From assembly GCF_011758765.1 (NCBI RefSeq), contig NZ_JAANOU010000001.1, forward strand, positions 310,001 through 374,000: 64,000 nt of DNA. Direction: 5' to 3'. How positions within the stretch are numbered: position 1 is the first letter of the stretch; every line of letters starts with the position of its first letter. The notes below the pieces were generated by a model that searched no databases, was not told where the DNA came from, and saw nothing but the letters and a program-made list of their open reading frames with translations. This DNA is from Amycolatopsis viridis (GTDB lineage: Bacteria; Actinomycetota; Actinomycetes; Mycobacteriales; Pseudonocardiaceae). Position numbers and translations under genes: made by a program. Of the stretch, positions 42,224 to 50,958 are shown one piece after another.

Positions 42224-43077
42224 GCCGCGCGCTGGAGGTGGCCGCGACCGGGCCGCTCGCGCTCGTCCAGGACCTCGGCCGGTCCGGGCACGCCCACCTC
42301 GGCGTGCCGCCCTCCGGTGCCCTCGACGTGCCGGCGCTGCGGCTGGCCAACCGCCTGGTGGGCAACCCGGAGAGCGCGGCCGGGATCGAGGCGCTGCTCG
42401 GCGGGCTCACCGTGACGGCCCGCACGTCGTGCACGGTCGTCGTCACCGGGCCGCCGGTCGCGGTGGCGGTCGACGGCCGTCCGGCGGGCTCGCACGTGCC
42501 GGTCCACCTCGGCGCCGGGCAGACCCTGACCATCGGGCGGCCGGACACCGGCCTGCGCTGCTACCTGGCGGTCTCCGGCGGCATCGCCGTCGAACCCGAG
42601 CTGGGCAGCCGCTCCCGCGACGTGCTGTCCGGGATCGGCCCACCGCCACTGGAACCGGGCGTCGTGCTGCCGCTGGGCGCGCCGCACGGGATCCCGGCCG
42701 GCGCCGACACCGTCACCGCGCCGCCGAACCGGGCCGAGCTGGTCGTCCCGGTGGTCCTCGGCCCGCGCGACGACTGGTTCGGCGAGGCCGCCCACCAGTT
42801 GTCCGTGCCGTGGACGGTCACCAGCGAGTCGAACCGGGTCGGCCTGCGCCTGGACGGCCCCGCGCTGCGGCGGACCGCCGAGCGGGACGGTGCCGAACTG
42901 CCCAGCGAGGGTGTGATCACCGGCGCGATCCAGGTGCCGCCGAACGGGCTGCCGGTCGTGTTCCTCGCCGACCACCCCACGACCGGTGGCTACCCGGTGA
43001 TCGCCGTGGTCGTGCCCCGGGCGCTGCCGGCGCTCGCGCAGGCCCGGCCGGGCACGACGGTTCGTTTCCGCCCTTAG
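42220..43077 (+). CDS. pxpC: 5-oxoprolinase subunit PxpC (KipA-like, biotin-dependent carboxyltransferase-like)
   Basis: 285 residues, KipA/PxpC family: ATGPLALVQDLGRSGHAHLGVPPSGALD at the N terminus, LRCYLAVSGGI, the SNRVGLRLDGP segment and AIQVPPNGLPVVFLADHPTTGGYPVIAVV near the end. Translationally coupled to pxpB. No pxpA is adjacent; it may be elsewhere. The pair breaks the nitrobindin/aminotransferase adjacency seen in M. tuberculosis. Confidence 0.9.
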   Translation: MSRALEVAATGPLALVQDLGRSGHAHLGVPPSGALDVPALRLANRLVGNPESAAGIEALLGGLTVTARTSCTVVVTGPPVAVAVDGRPAGSHVPVHLGAGQTLTIGRPDTGLRCYLAVSGGIAVEPELGSRSRDVLSGIGPPPLEPGVVLPLGAPHGIPAGADTVTAPPNRAELVVPVVLGPRDDWFGEAAHQLSVPWTVTSESNRVGLRLDGPALRRTAERDGAELPSEGVITGAIQVPPNGLPVVFLADHPTTGGYPVIAVVVPRALPALAQARPGTTVRFRP

Positions 43078-43916
43078 GCGTAGAGGTTCTCGTATCCCTG
43101 GGCCAGCTCGGCGTGGATCGCCGAGGAGTCCGGCAGCGGGGTGCCGTCCAGCGTGTGCACCCGGGTCAGCTTGCGCACCGAGGACGCGAGGAACACCCCG
43201 TCCGCGCCGGCCAGGTCCGCGGTCCGGATCGTCTCGATCTTCGTCGACCAGCCGGCCCGCTCGGCGGCGCGGAACACCGCCGCCTGCGTGGTGCCGGGCA
43301 GGATGCCGATGGTTGCGGGCGGGGTGTAGAGCGTGTGGTCGCGCGCGACGATGACGTTCGACGTCGGCCCTTCCAGGACCGAGCCGTCCGTCGCCGTGAA
43401 GATCACGTCACCCGCGCCGCGGCGGGCGGCCTCCCGCCCTGCCGCCATGTTCACCGCGTACGACAGCGACTTGGCACCGAGCAGCAGCCACGGCGCGCGT
43501 TCGGCCAGGCCCGGGTCGATGCCGCGCTCCAGGGTCACCACGGCGACGCCTTCGTCGCGGGCCCGCAAGACCTTCGGGTCGATTTCGATGCCGAGCGCGA
43601 AGGCGGTCGGCTCGGCATCCGGTTCGACGCCGCGCGTGTACACGAGCTTCAGCGCGAACTCGCGGGTGCCGGACCAGTTGTCGATCACGGTCCGCGCCGC
43701 GCGCTGCCAGGCGGCGTCGTCCGGCTCCGGCATGTCCAGCATCGAGGCGGAGCGCGCCAGCCGGTCCAGGTGCGGGCGCAGCTCGCGGGCCGTGCCGTCG
43801 GCGACCAGGACCGTCTCGAAGATCCCGTCGCCGCGCATCAGGCCGAGGTCCTCGACGCGGATGTGCGGGGTGTCCGGGTCGGCCAGGGTGCCATCCAGAA
43901 AAGCGAGTACGCGCAT
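43074..43916 (-). CDS. pabC: Class IV aminotransferase (aminodeoxychorismate lyase-like)
   Basis: 280 residues, PLP fold type IV: GLMRGDGIFETVLVADG at the N terminus, the PLP lysine at about K149 in LLLGAKSLSYAVN, then TDGSVLEGPTSNVIV and IGILPGTTQAAV. Likely aminodeoxychorismate lyase making p-aminobenzoate for folate, but D-amino acid or branched-chain aminotransferase activity cannot be excluded. Equals Rv0812. The ATG is 6 bases after a reverse TACGGT, so leaderless. Divergent from the folate-dependent ygfZ, which fits a folate role. Confidence 0.8.
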   Translation of the reverse strand: MRVLAFLDGTLADPDTPHIRVEDLGLMRGDGIFETVLVADGTARELRPHLDRLARSASMLDMPEPDDAAWQRAARTVIDNWSGTREFALKLVYTRGVEPDAEPTAFALGIEIDPKVLRARDEGVAVVTLERGIDPGLAERAPWLLLGAKSLSYAVNMAAGREAARRGAGDVIFTATDGSVLEGPTSNVIVARDHTLYTPPATIGILPGTTQAAVFRAAERAGWSTKIETIRTADLAGADGVFLASSVRKLTRVHTLDGTPLPDSSAIHAELAQGYENLYA

Positions 43917-43946
43917 GCGGTCACCGTACTCACCTAACATCGGGGT
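43917..43946. promoter_or_regulatory. 30-bp divergent promoter region of pabC and ygfZ
   Basis: Reverse-strand TACGGT (43928 to 43923) ends 6 bases before the pabC ATG, and forward TAACAT (43935-43940) ends 6 bases before the ygfZ ATG. The two -10 boxes are only 6 bp apart, so each promoter's -35 region lies in the other gene's start region. Simultaneous use by two polymerases seems impossible. Confidence 0.65.
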
Positions 43947-45074
43947 ATGTCGCTCGTTTCTCCGCTCCTCGGCGCGCCGGGCGCCGTCCCGCCGCCGGAC
44001 GACCACCCCGAGCAGGGCGTGCCCTGGCACTGGGGTGACCCGTTCGCCGAGCAGCGCACCGCCGCGCGTGGCGCCGCCGTGGTGGACCGCTCGCACCGCG
44101 AGGTGCTGGAGGTGACCGGGCCGGAGCGCCTGTCCTGGCTGCACCTGGTGATCTCGCAGCACGTCACCGAGCTGGCCGACGGCAGCGGTACCGAGGCGCT
44201 GGTACTGGACAGCCAGGGTCACGTCGACAGCCACATGGTGCTGGCGCACACCGGTGCGGCGGTGTACCTGGACACCGATCCCGGTCCGCAGGCCACCAGC
44301 GCGCTGCCGAAGGGCGGCAAGCAGACGCTGCGCGAGTACCTCGAGGCGATGAAGTTCTGGTCGCAGGTGGAGATCGCCGACGTCTCCGGTGAGCTCGCGA
44401 TCCTCACCCTCCTCGGCCCGGATGCGGACCGGGTGCTGTCCGCAGTGGACGTCTCGCTCGGTGCCGAGCCGTACGCGGTGGTGCCGGTGGGCGGCGGTTT
44501 CGCCCGGCGCATGCCGTGGCCCGGCCGGTCCGCTGTGGACATCGCGGTGCCGCGCGACGAGCTGGCCGGGTGGTGGCGCCGCCTCACCGACGCGGGTGCC
44601 CGCCCGGCGGGCAGCTGGGCGTTCGACGCGCTGCGTGTCGAGTCGCTGCGGCCCCGCCTCGGGGTCGACACCGACGAGCGGACGATCCCGCACGAGGTGA
44701 ACTGGATCGGCAGCGCCGCGCACGTCGCGAAGGGCTGCTACCGCGGGCAGGAGACGGTGGCGAAGGTGTTCAACGTCGGCCGCCCGCCGCGCCGGATGGT
44801 GCTGCTGCACCTGGACGGCTCACCGGAGATCTACCCCGAGACCGGTGACCCGGTGAAACTCGGCGACCGCGTGGTGGGCCGGGTCGGCAGCGTGGCGCAG
44901 CACCACGAGCTCGGGCCGATCGCCCTGGCGCTGCTCAAGCGGTCCACCCCGGCGGACGCCGAGTTGCTGGCCGGTGCCGAGGACCGGGTGGTGCAAGCCG
45001 CGGTCGACCCCGATTCGGTGCCCGCGGAGGGCGCCGCGCCGGGCCGGGAGGCGGCCGCACGGCTGCGCGGGTGA
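43947..45074 (+). CDS. ygfZ: YgfZ/GcvT-like tetrahydrofolate-binding protein
   Basis: 375 residues, GcvT fold, with the YgfZ signature KGCYRGQE at about residues 262-269 and the folate-binding pattern AAVVDRSHREVLEVTGPERLSWLHLVISQHV at the N terminus. YgfZ uses folate to help assemble or repair certain Fe-S enzymes. Equals Rv0811c. Leaderless start. Overlaps rsiG by 4 bases (GTGA). Confidence 0.92.
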   Translation: MSLVSPLLGAPGAVPPPDDHPEQGVPWHWGDPFAEQRTAARGAAVVDRSHREVLEVTGPERLSWLHLVISQHVTELADGSGTEALVLDSQGHVDSHMVLAHTGAAVYLDTDPGPQATSALPKGGKQTLREYLEAMKFWSQVEIADVSGELAILTLLGPDADRVLSAVDVSLGAEPYAVVPVGGGFARRMPWPGRSAVDIAVPRDELAGWWRRLTDAGARPAGSWAFDALRVESLRPRLGVDTDERTIPHEVNWIGSAAHVAKGCYRGQETVAKVFNVGRPPRRMVLLHLDGSPEIYPETGDPVKLGDRVVGRVGSVAQHHELGPIALALLKRSTPADAELLAGAEDRVVQAAVDPDSVPAEGAAPGREAAARLRG

Positions 45075-45682
45075 CCGCACCCGCCCTGGCGCCGGGGCCG
45101 GGTATGGAGCACTATGTCCCGGTGATCGAAGTCCGGCCGGGCGGGCGCCGTCGCATCGACCGTGTCCTGGACCCCGCCTACGTGCGGGGCCTCGCCGAGC
45201 TGTCGCTCGAGCAGCTGCGGGCACGCCGTGACGAGGCCGCCCAGGAGGAGACTGATCTCTCCTACCTGCGGCGATTGCTGCACGCCCGGATCGACATCGT
45301 GCGGGCCGAGCAGGAGCGCCGCCGCTCCGGCGGGAGCAGCATCGTCGACCAGCTCGCCACGATCCTGTCGGACAACGCGCTGCGTCCGGCCCGTGGTTCG
45401 GGCCGGCACCAGCAGCTGGAGCCTTCGCGCGCCGGCGAGTACCGGCGCCAGGCCGAGGCGCTGGTGGGCAACGCGGACCTGACCGACGTGGGCGCGTTGT
45501 CCGACGCGAAGCTGGCCGGCACGCTGGAGGACTACCGCGGCGAGGAGGCGTCGGTGTCCCTGCGGCGGCGCGAGGTGCAGGACGTGGTGGACCAGCTGAA
45601 CGCCGAGATCGCCGCCCGCTATGCGCGGGGCTCGGCGAACGTCGACGACCTGCTGGCGGCCGAACGCGCCGAGGACAGCTAG
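45071..45682 (+). CDS. rsiG: RsiG-like c-di-GMP-binding anti-sigma factor
   Basis: 203 residues, largely two long helices joined by a flexible stretch. The c-di-GMP motif E(X)3S(X)2R(X)3Q(X)3D of Streptomyces RsiG is found twice: E60-S64-R67-H71-D75, with His in place of Gln, and a perfect copy E159-S163-R166-Q170-D174. In Streptomyces RsiG bound to c-di-GMP holds the sporulation sigma factor WhiG. The conserved RVLDPAYVRGLAELSLEQLR precedes the first helix. Coupled to ygfZ by GTGA overlap. The partner sigma factor is not in this window. Confidence 0.85.
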   Translation: MTAPALAPGPGMEHYVPVIEVRPGGRRRIDRVLDPAYVRGLAELSLEQLRARRDEAAQEETDLSYLRRLLHARIDIVRAEQERRRSGGSSIVDQLATILSDNALRPARGSGRHQQLEPSRAGEYRRQAEALVGNADLTDVGALSDAKLAGTLEDYRGEEASVSLRRREVQDVVDQLNAEIAARYARGSANVDDLLAAERAEDS

Positions 45683-45697
45683 AGCGTTCCGCCGTGC

Positions 45698-46597
45698 TCA
45701 GTTGAAGTGCTCGCGGGCGGCCAGCTCGTTCCAGTGGTCGCGCAGATCGGTGAACAGCTCGGCGATCTGTTCGACGTCGCCGGTGCGGAGGGCGTCCATG
45801 ATGCTGTGCACCTCCTCGGCGCTGGTGTCCGACTCCAGGACGGGATCGGGGATCAGCTGCACCAGCCCGCCGTAGTCGAGCTCCACCGCCGAGCCGGGGT
45901 CGAAGTTGGTCAGCCACCGCTCGGTCTCGGCCAGGATCAGGGCCGGGCCGGAGTCGCCGAGGGTCTCCTCGACCAGTTCACGCGCCTCGGCCACGCGCCG
46001 GGTCGCGTCGCTCATCGCCACCCGCCACGAGACCTCGCGCCCGGGGTCGTCCGGCCCGGAGCCGAGGTTCAGCCGCCGGTGCTTCGGGTCGACCAGGGCG
46101 AACCACGGCAGCGGCACGGTCCAGGTCGTGGACAGGACGTGGACCGCGGCCTGCGGCAGGTCGCCGAGCGCCGAGCTGGCCCTGGCCTTGAGCTTCTCCT
46201 CGCTCGCGCCCGTCGCGTCCAGCACCGTGGCGTGCAGCGCCGGGTGCGCGTCGCCGAGGAAGCTCACCAGCGCGGCGGCCGAGCGGGCGCGCACCTCCAG
46301 TGGGCACACGAGCGGGCCGGGCCCGACCTGCGCGCCGCTGTCCGTCGGGACCTCCGCCGGGTCGAGCACCAGCACGTCGCGGTTCGGCAGCGCCCGCCCG
46401 CCGGGCAACTCGCCCGGGAGCAGCCGGACCGGCGTAGCGGTCTGTGACTTCAACCACATGAGCTGCTCGCGCTCGGCGGCGGAGGCACGGGTCAAGCGGG
46501 CCTGTTCCACCGCTTTCCGCAGTTCGGGCGGAGGGGGATCGCCGAACGCGGACAGGGGTTCGTACACCCGGAGGTAGGCCACGAACGGTCGGAGCAC
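45698..46597 (-). CDS. Conserved hypothetical protein
   Basis: 299 residues starting VLRPFVAYLRVYEPLSAFGDPP. No signal peptide, membrane helix or known motif. It is rich in leucine and acidic residues and ends with a helical FTDLRDHWNELAAREHF. The sequence LYPF-type start and the DPKHRRLNLG segment look conserved rather than random, but I do not recognise the family. The GTG at 46597 has no clear ribosome site. Convergent with rsiG, 15 bases apart. Confidence 0.7.
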   Translation of the reverse strand: MLRPFVAYLRVYEPLSAFGDPPPPELRKAVEQARLTRASAAEREQLMWLKSQTATPVRLLPGELPGGRALPNRDVLVLDPAEVPTDSGAQVGPGPLVCPLEVRARSAAALVSFLGDAHPALHATVLDATGASEEKLKARASSALGDLPQAAVHVLSTTWTVPLPWFALVDPKHRRLNLGSGPDDPGREVSWRVAMSDATRRVAEARELVEETLGDSGPALILAETERWLTNFDPGSAVELDYGGLVQLIPDPVLESDTSAEEVHSIMDALRTGDVEQIAELFTDLRDHWNELAAREHFN

Positions 46598-46795
46598 CGT
46601 TGAATCGTGGCACGTCCACGCGTGCTCGCGTCCACCGACCGGCGCAATCCCGGCAACTGTCGTGACAAGCACACGAAGCCACGTCGCACTGGACCCCCCG
46701 GACAGGGTACGGTGTCAGCAAGAACCAATTGTCGAGACGATGCGGGGCCGCCGATTCCCCCGGCCGCCCCGTTCCCTGTGCGAGGGGGTCGAGCC

Positions 46796-47002
46796 ATGGG
46801 GCGCGGCCGGGCCAAGGCCAAGCAGACGAAGGTGGCGCGAGAGCTCAAGTACAGCACTCCCGACACAGATTTCGCTGCGCTTCAGCGCGAGCTGTCAGGA
46901 CAGTCCTCCAATTCTCATCCTCATGACGAGGACGAGAAGTACGAGGACCCGTACGACCCGTACGCCGACGAGGACGACGAGGACGACGGCTACCGTCGTT
47001 GA
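46796..47002 (+). CDS. DUF3073 protein
   Basis: 68 residues. The N terminus MGRGRAKAKQTKVARELKYSTP is nearly invariant in actinobacterial DUF3073 (Rv0810c), and the tail is a run of Asp, Glu and Tyr. The basic head and acidic tail suggest a nucleic-acid or ribosome-associated role, which is unproven. TACGGT at 46708-46713 may be the -10, giving a leader of about 75 bases. Confidence 0.88.
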   Translation: MGRGRAKAKQTKVARELKYSTPDTDFAALQRELSGQSSNSHPHDEDEKYEDPYDPYADEDDEDDGYRR

Positions 47003-47010
47003 CGTCTGAT

Positions 47011-47061
47011 CAGCACACGAGGGTGGGGCCGGCGCTGACCGGAACCCGCCCTCGTGTGCTG
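47011..47061 (+). terminator. Strong hairpin after the DUF3073 gene
   Basis: CAGCACACGAGGG (47011-47023) pairs perfectly over 13 bp with CCCTCGTGTGCTG (47049-47061). It starts 9 bases after the stop codon and ends before the next gene's ribosome site. Confidence 0.8.
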
Positions 47062-47099
47062 TGTCATGCCTCGGCCGGCGCTGGAACTGGAGAGGTGCG

Positions 47100-47960
47100 A
47101 TGGCGGACATCCAGCGGGTGGGCGTGGTCGGAGCCGGGTTGATGGGCTCCGGGATCGCCGAGGTGCACGCACGGGCCGGTGTGGACGTGACGGTCGCCGA
47201 GGTGAACCAGCCTGCGCTGGACGCCGGCCGGGCCCGCATCGAGAAGTCGCTGCGGCGTGCCGTCAAGGCGGGCAAGCTCGCCGACGAGGACGCGGACGCG
47301 GCTCTCGGCCGCCTCACCTTCACCACCGATCTGGCGTCCTTCGCCGACCGCGACCTCGTGATCGAGGCCGTGCTCGAGCAGGAGCAGGCCAAGGTCGAGG
47401 TGTTCCGCTCGCTGGACGAGATCGTCGAGCGGCCGGACGCGATCTTCGCCTCCAACACCTCCTCCATCCCGATCACGAGGCTGGGCACCGCCACGAGCCG
47501 CCCGCAGCAGGTGATCGGCATCCACTTCTTCAACCCGGTCCCGGTGCTACCGCTGGTCGAGTTGGTGCCCTCGCTGCTGACCGGTGAAGACACGATCGAG
47601 CGCGCGGACGCGCACGTGACCGGGTCGCTGGCGAAGACCGTGATCCGCTCGCCGGACCGGGCCGGGTTCGTCGTGAACGCGCTGCTGGTGCCGTACCTGC
47701 TGTCGGCGATCCGGATGGTCGAGTCCGGCGTCGCGTCCGCCGAGGACGTCGACCGCGGCATGGAGCTGGGCACCGCGCACCCGATGGGGCCGCTGCGCCT
47801 GTCCGACCTGATCGGGTTGGACACCGTCAGGGCGATCGCGGACTCGATGTACGCCGAGTTCAAGGAGCCCCTCTACGCGCCGCCACCGCTGCTGCTGCGC
47901 ATGGTCGACGCCGGGCTGCTGGGCAAGAAGAGCGGCCGCGGCTTCTACACCTACGGCTGA
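47100..47960 (+). CDS. 3-hydroxybutyryl-CoA dehydrogenase
   Basis: 286 residues. The Rossmann NAD site GVVGAGLMGSGIAEVHARAG is at the N terminus; SNTSSIPITRL and GIHFFNPVPVLPLVELVPS carry the catalytic serine, asparagine and histidine; the C-terminal helical domain has DLIGLDTVRAI and KKSGRGFYTYG. Resembles FadB2-type enzymes oxidising 3-hydroxyacyl-CoA. GGAGAGGTGCG precedes the ATG. The Gfo/Idh/MocA gene follows after 2 bases. Confidence 0.92.
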   Translation: MADIQRVGVVGAGLMGSGIAEVHARAGVDVTVAEVNQPALDAGRARIEKSLRRAVKAGKLADEDADAALGRLTFTTDLASFADRDLVIEAVLEQEQAKVEVFRSLDEIVERPDAIFASNTSSIPITRLGTATSRPQQVIGIHFFNPVPVLPLVELVPSLLTGEDTIERADAHVTGSLAKTVIRSPDRAGFVVNALLVPYLLSAIRMVESGVASAEDVDRGMELGTAHPMGPLRLSDLIGLDTVRAIADSMYAEFKEPLYAPPPLLLRMVDAGLLGKKSGRGFYTYG

Positions 47961-47962
47961 TC

Positions 47963-48853
47963 GTGGACGAACCACTGCGCGTCGGGCTGGTCGGCGCGGG
48001 TCCGTGGGCCCGCACCGTGCACGCGCCCGGCCTGGCCGACCACCCCGCGACGCGGTTGACCGCGGTCTTCACCCGGCGTGCCGAGGCCGCCCGCGAACTG
48101 GCCCAGCCCTACGACGCCGACGTCTGCACCAGCCTGGACGACCTGCTTGGCCGGGTGGACGCCGTCGCGTTCGCGGTGCCGCCGGCGACGCAGGCGGAGC
48201 TGGCGGTCGAGGCGGCCGGGGCCGGCAAGCACCTCATCCTGGAGAAGCCGATCGCGGCCGATGTCGCGGGCGCCGAGCGGCTGGCCGAAGCGGTGTCCAC
48301 GGCGGGTGTGGCGAGCCTGGTGATGCTCACCCTGCGCTACGCGACCGCGACCCGGGACTGGCTGGCCGGGCTCGCTGCGGCCGGCGCCTGGAGCGGCGGC
48401 GGGGTGCGGTGGCTGTCGGGCGGCCTGCTCGGCGGGCCGTACGCCTCGTCGCCGTGGCGGCAGGCGGACGGCGGCACGCTCGCCGATGTCGGGCCGCACG
48501 CGTTCGACCTGCTCGACGCCGCGCTCGGCGGGATCGAGCGGGTGACGTCCGCGCACCGCGGGCCGCACGACCTCTGGCACGTGGTGTTCGAGCACGAGGG
48601 CGGTGCGCTGAGCTCGGCGACGTTGTCCCTGCGGATGCCCCTGCGGCCGACGGTGGTCGAGTTCGTCGTGTACGGCGAGCACGGCTACCGCACGCTGGGC
48701 CGCCAGGACGGCGGAGCGGGCCAGTCGTTCACCGCGATGCTGGACGACTTCGCGGCGATGATCGACACCGGCACCACCACCCACCCCTGCGACGTCCGCC
48801 GCGGCCTGCACCTCCAGCGGTTGCTGGAGACTGCCCGGTCGCTCGCCGCCTAG
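47963..48853 (+). CDS. Gfo/Idh/MocA family oxidoreductase
   Basis: 296 residues. N-terminal Rossmann domain with VGLVGAGPWARTVHAPGLADHP, the EKP motif in HLILEKPIAADVAGAERL and a C-terminal alpha/beta domain with GGTLADVGPHAFDLLDAALGG. Substrate, probably a sugar or polyol, is unknown. Operon with the preceding dehydrogenase by spacing. Confidence 0.88.
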   Translation: MDEPLRVGLVGAGPWARTVHAPGLADHPATRLTAVFTRRAEAARELAQPYDADVCTSLDDLLGRVDAVAFAVPPATQAELAVEAAGAGKHLILEKPIAADVAGAERLAEAVSTAGVASLVMLTLRYATATRDWLAGLAAAGAWSGGGVRWLSGGLLGGPYASSPWRQADGGTLADVGPHAFDLLDAALGGIERVTSAHRGPHDLWHVVFEHEGGALSSATLSLRMPLRPTVVEFVVYGEHGYRTLGRQDGGAGQSFTAMLDDFAAMIDTGTTTHPCDVRRGLHLQRLLETARSLAA

Positions 48854-48869
48854 CGTCGGGTCCGCGCGC

Positions 48870-49832
48870 TCACCCGCCTCGGGTGGCCATTGCCGCGACG
48901 CGTTCGGCGAGGCGGGCCGCGGCCGCGCGCAGCTCCGGCGGTTCGAGGATTTCGGCCTCGAACCCGAGCCGGGCGACGTGCACGGCCAGCCAGTCCGGAT
49001 CGTCCCCACCCGCCAGGAGCACGCACCACCCGTCGCGGTCCTCCTCGACGCGCCCGATCTGCGGCGGCACCAGGTCCCGCACCTCCTCGGCCGTCGCGTG
49101 CAGCCGCACCCGGGCCAAGTAGCGGTACGGCGCCGCGGTGACCGACCGCTGCACGTAGGCGACCGGGTCCGGGTGCTGCCGCGGCCGGAACCGCCAGGTC
49201 GTGGCCACCACCTCGTGCATCCGGTCCAGCCGGAAGGTGCGCCAGTCGTCCCGGTCGACGTCCCAGGCCATCAGGTACCAGCGGCGGTTGGTGGCGACCA
49301 TCCGCACCGGCTCGACCGTCCGCTCCGCTTCCGCGCCGCGGCGGTCCGCGTAGCGGAACCGCACCCGCACCGCGTCCCGGCAGGCGCGGGCGAGGGTGAC
49401 CAGCAGCTCGGCGTCGATCTCCACTCCCGCAGCGGCCAGCGTCTCGGTGGCGCCGTGCACCGCCCGCACCTCCGCGCGCAGTCGCGGCGGCATGACCTGG
49501 TCGAGCTTGGCGAGCACCCGCAGTGCCGCCTCACCGGCACCGACGACCGTCCCGCCGGTGGCCAGCCGCAGCGACACGGCCGTCGCGATCGCTTCCTCGT
49601 CGTCCAGCAGCAGCGGAGGCAACCGCGTGCCCGCGCCGAGCTGGTACCCGCCGCCGACGCCCGCGGTCGCGTGCACCGGGTAGCCCACCGCGCGCAGCCG
49701 TTCCACGTCGCGGCGCACGCACCGGTCGGTGACACCCAGCTCGGCGGCGAGCTCGGCCGCGGTCCACGACGGCCGCCGCTGTAGCAGTGCCAGCAACCGC
49801 AGCACCCGTTCGGTGGTCGCTTCCACGCTCAT
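48870..49832 (-). CDS. WYL-domain transcriptional regulator (YafY type)
   Basis: 320 residues: an HTH_11 domain (RVLRLLALLQRRPSWTAAELAAELGVTDRCVRRDVERLRAVGYPV), the GGYQLGAGTRLPPLLLDDEEA linker, a WYL domain with RWYLMAWDVDRDDWRTFRLDRM and a WCX C-terminal extension. Such regulators bind ligands or nucleic acids; the divergent DinB-like gene is the likely target. Confidence 0.9.
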   Translation of the reverse strand: MSVEATTERVLRLLALLQRRPSWTAAELAAELGVTDRCVRRDVERLRAVGYPVHATAGVGGGYQLGAGTRLPPLLLDDEEAIATAVSLRLATGGTVVGAGEAALRVLAKLDQVMPPRLRAEVRAVHGATETLAAAGVEIDAELLVTLARACRDAVRVRFRYADRRGAEAERTVEPVRMVATNRRWYLMAWDVDRDDWRTFRLDRMHEVVATTWRFRPRQHPDPVAYVQRSVTAAPYRYLARVRLHATAEEVRDLVPPQIGRVEEDRDGWCVLLAGGDDPDWLAVHVARLGFEAEILEPPELRAAAARLAERVAAMATRGG

Positions 49833-49893
49833 AACCGAATGGTTCCACAGATCGCGGAACATAACTGTCCGCAATATGCGGGAGGCTGACCGC

Positions 49894-50463
49894 ATGAACT
49901 GGAACCCGCTGCTGCGCGAGCAGATCACCGCGCACTGGAGCACGCAGCTGCGCGACCGCCTGGAGGGCCTCACCGACGACGAGTACTTCTGGGAGCCCGC
50001 CCCCGGGTGCTGGAGTGTGCGCCCGCGCGGCACGAGCACCGCGCCGGTGCAGGCCGGATCCGGGTCGATGACCATCGACTTCGCGATGCCGCAACCCGAG
50101 CCCGCGCCGGTCACCACGATCGCGTGGCGGCTGGGGCACGTGATCGTCGGCATCCTCGCGACCCGCAACGCCCTGCACTTCGGCCGCACGCCCACCGACT
50201 ACCAATCCTTCGAGTACGCACCCGGTGCGAAGGAAGCACTGGCCCAGCTCGACGAGGAGTACGCCACCTGGGTGGCCGGTGTCGAATCCCTCGGCGAGGC
50301 CGGCCTCGCGCGCCCGTGCGGCGAGGCGGAGGGACCGTTCGCCGAGCAGCCGATGGCGGCGCTGGTCCTGAACATCCACCGCGAACTGATCCACCACCTG
50401 TCCGAGGTGTGCCTGCTGCGCGACCTGCACCTGCACACCCGGACCCGTCCGGAGGCGAACTGA
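49894..50463 (+). CDS. DinB superfamily protein
   Basis: 189 residues. Pattern of the DinB/YfiT four-helix fold: NPLLREQITAHWSTQLRDRLEGLTDDEYFWEPAPGCWSV, TIAWRLGHVIVGILATRN (first metal histidine) and NIHRELIHHLSEVCLLRDL (two further histidines). Related to metal-dependent, mycothiol-using transferases. ATG 49894 follows GGGAGGCTGACCGC; ATG 49876 lacks a site. Followed after 2 bases by a VOC gene. Confidence 0.88.
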   Translation: MNWNPLLREQITAHWSTQLRDRLEGLTDDEYFWEPAPGCWSVRPRGTSTAPVQAGSGSMTIDFAMPQPEPAPVTTIAWRLGHVIVGILATRNALHFGRTPTDYQSFEYAPGAKEALAQLDEEYATWVAGVESLGEAGLARPCGEAEGPFAEQPMAALVLNIHRELIHHLSEVCLLRDLHLHTRTRPEAN

Positions 50464-50465
50464 GC

Positions 50466-50903
50466 ATGGCACGCGACCTACAGATCACCTTCGACTGCGC
50501 CGACCCCGCGGGGCTGGCCGTGTTCTGGGCCGAGGCGCTCGGCTACCAGGTGCAGGGCCCGCCCGCCGGGTTCGAGTCGTGGGAGCAGGCGCTCGACGCG
50601 ATGGGCGTGCCCCCGGAACGGCGCAACGACGCCTCCGCCGTGGTCGACCCGGACGGCGCCGGGCCACGGCTGTTCTTCCAGCGGGTGCCCGAAGGCAAGC
50701 AGGTGAAGAACCGGGTGCACCTGGACGTGCGCGCCGCTCCCGGTCTCCAGGGCGACGAGCGGATGGCTGCGCTGGAAGCGGAGGCCGACCGGCTGGTCGC
50801 CCACGGCGCGAAGCGCCTCGAACGCTTCGAGCCGCACCCGCCGTTGGGCGCCGGGCACCTCGTCATGGCCGACCCGGAGGGCAACGAGTTCTGCCTGGAC
50901 TGA
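50466..50903 (+). CDS. VOC family protein
   Basis: 145 residues: DLQITFDCADPAGLAVFWAEALGYQV, KNRVHLDVRA and GHLVMADPEGNEFCLD, the same subfamily as the VOC protein at 18064-18432. Operon with the DinB-like gene. Substrate unknown. Confidence 0.88.
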   Translation: MARDLQITFDCADPAGLAVFWAEALGYQVQGPPAGFESWEQALDAMGVPPERRNDASAVVDPDGAGPRLFFQRVPEGKQVKNRVHLDVRAAPGLQGDERMAALEAEADRLVAHGAKRLERFEPHPPLGAGHLVMADPEGNEFCLD

Positions 50904-50958
50904 CCGCCGGGCCGGAGCCCGGTGCATCTCGCTGCTCGTGACCCCGCCGAGGGCCGGG

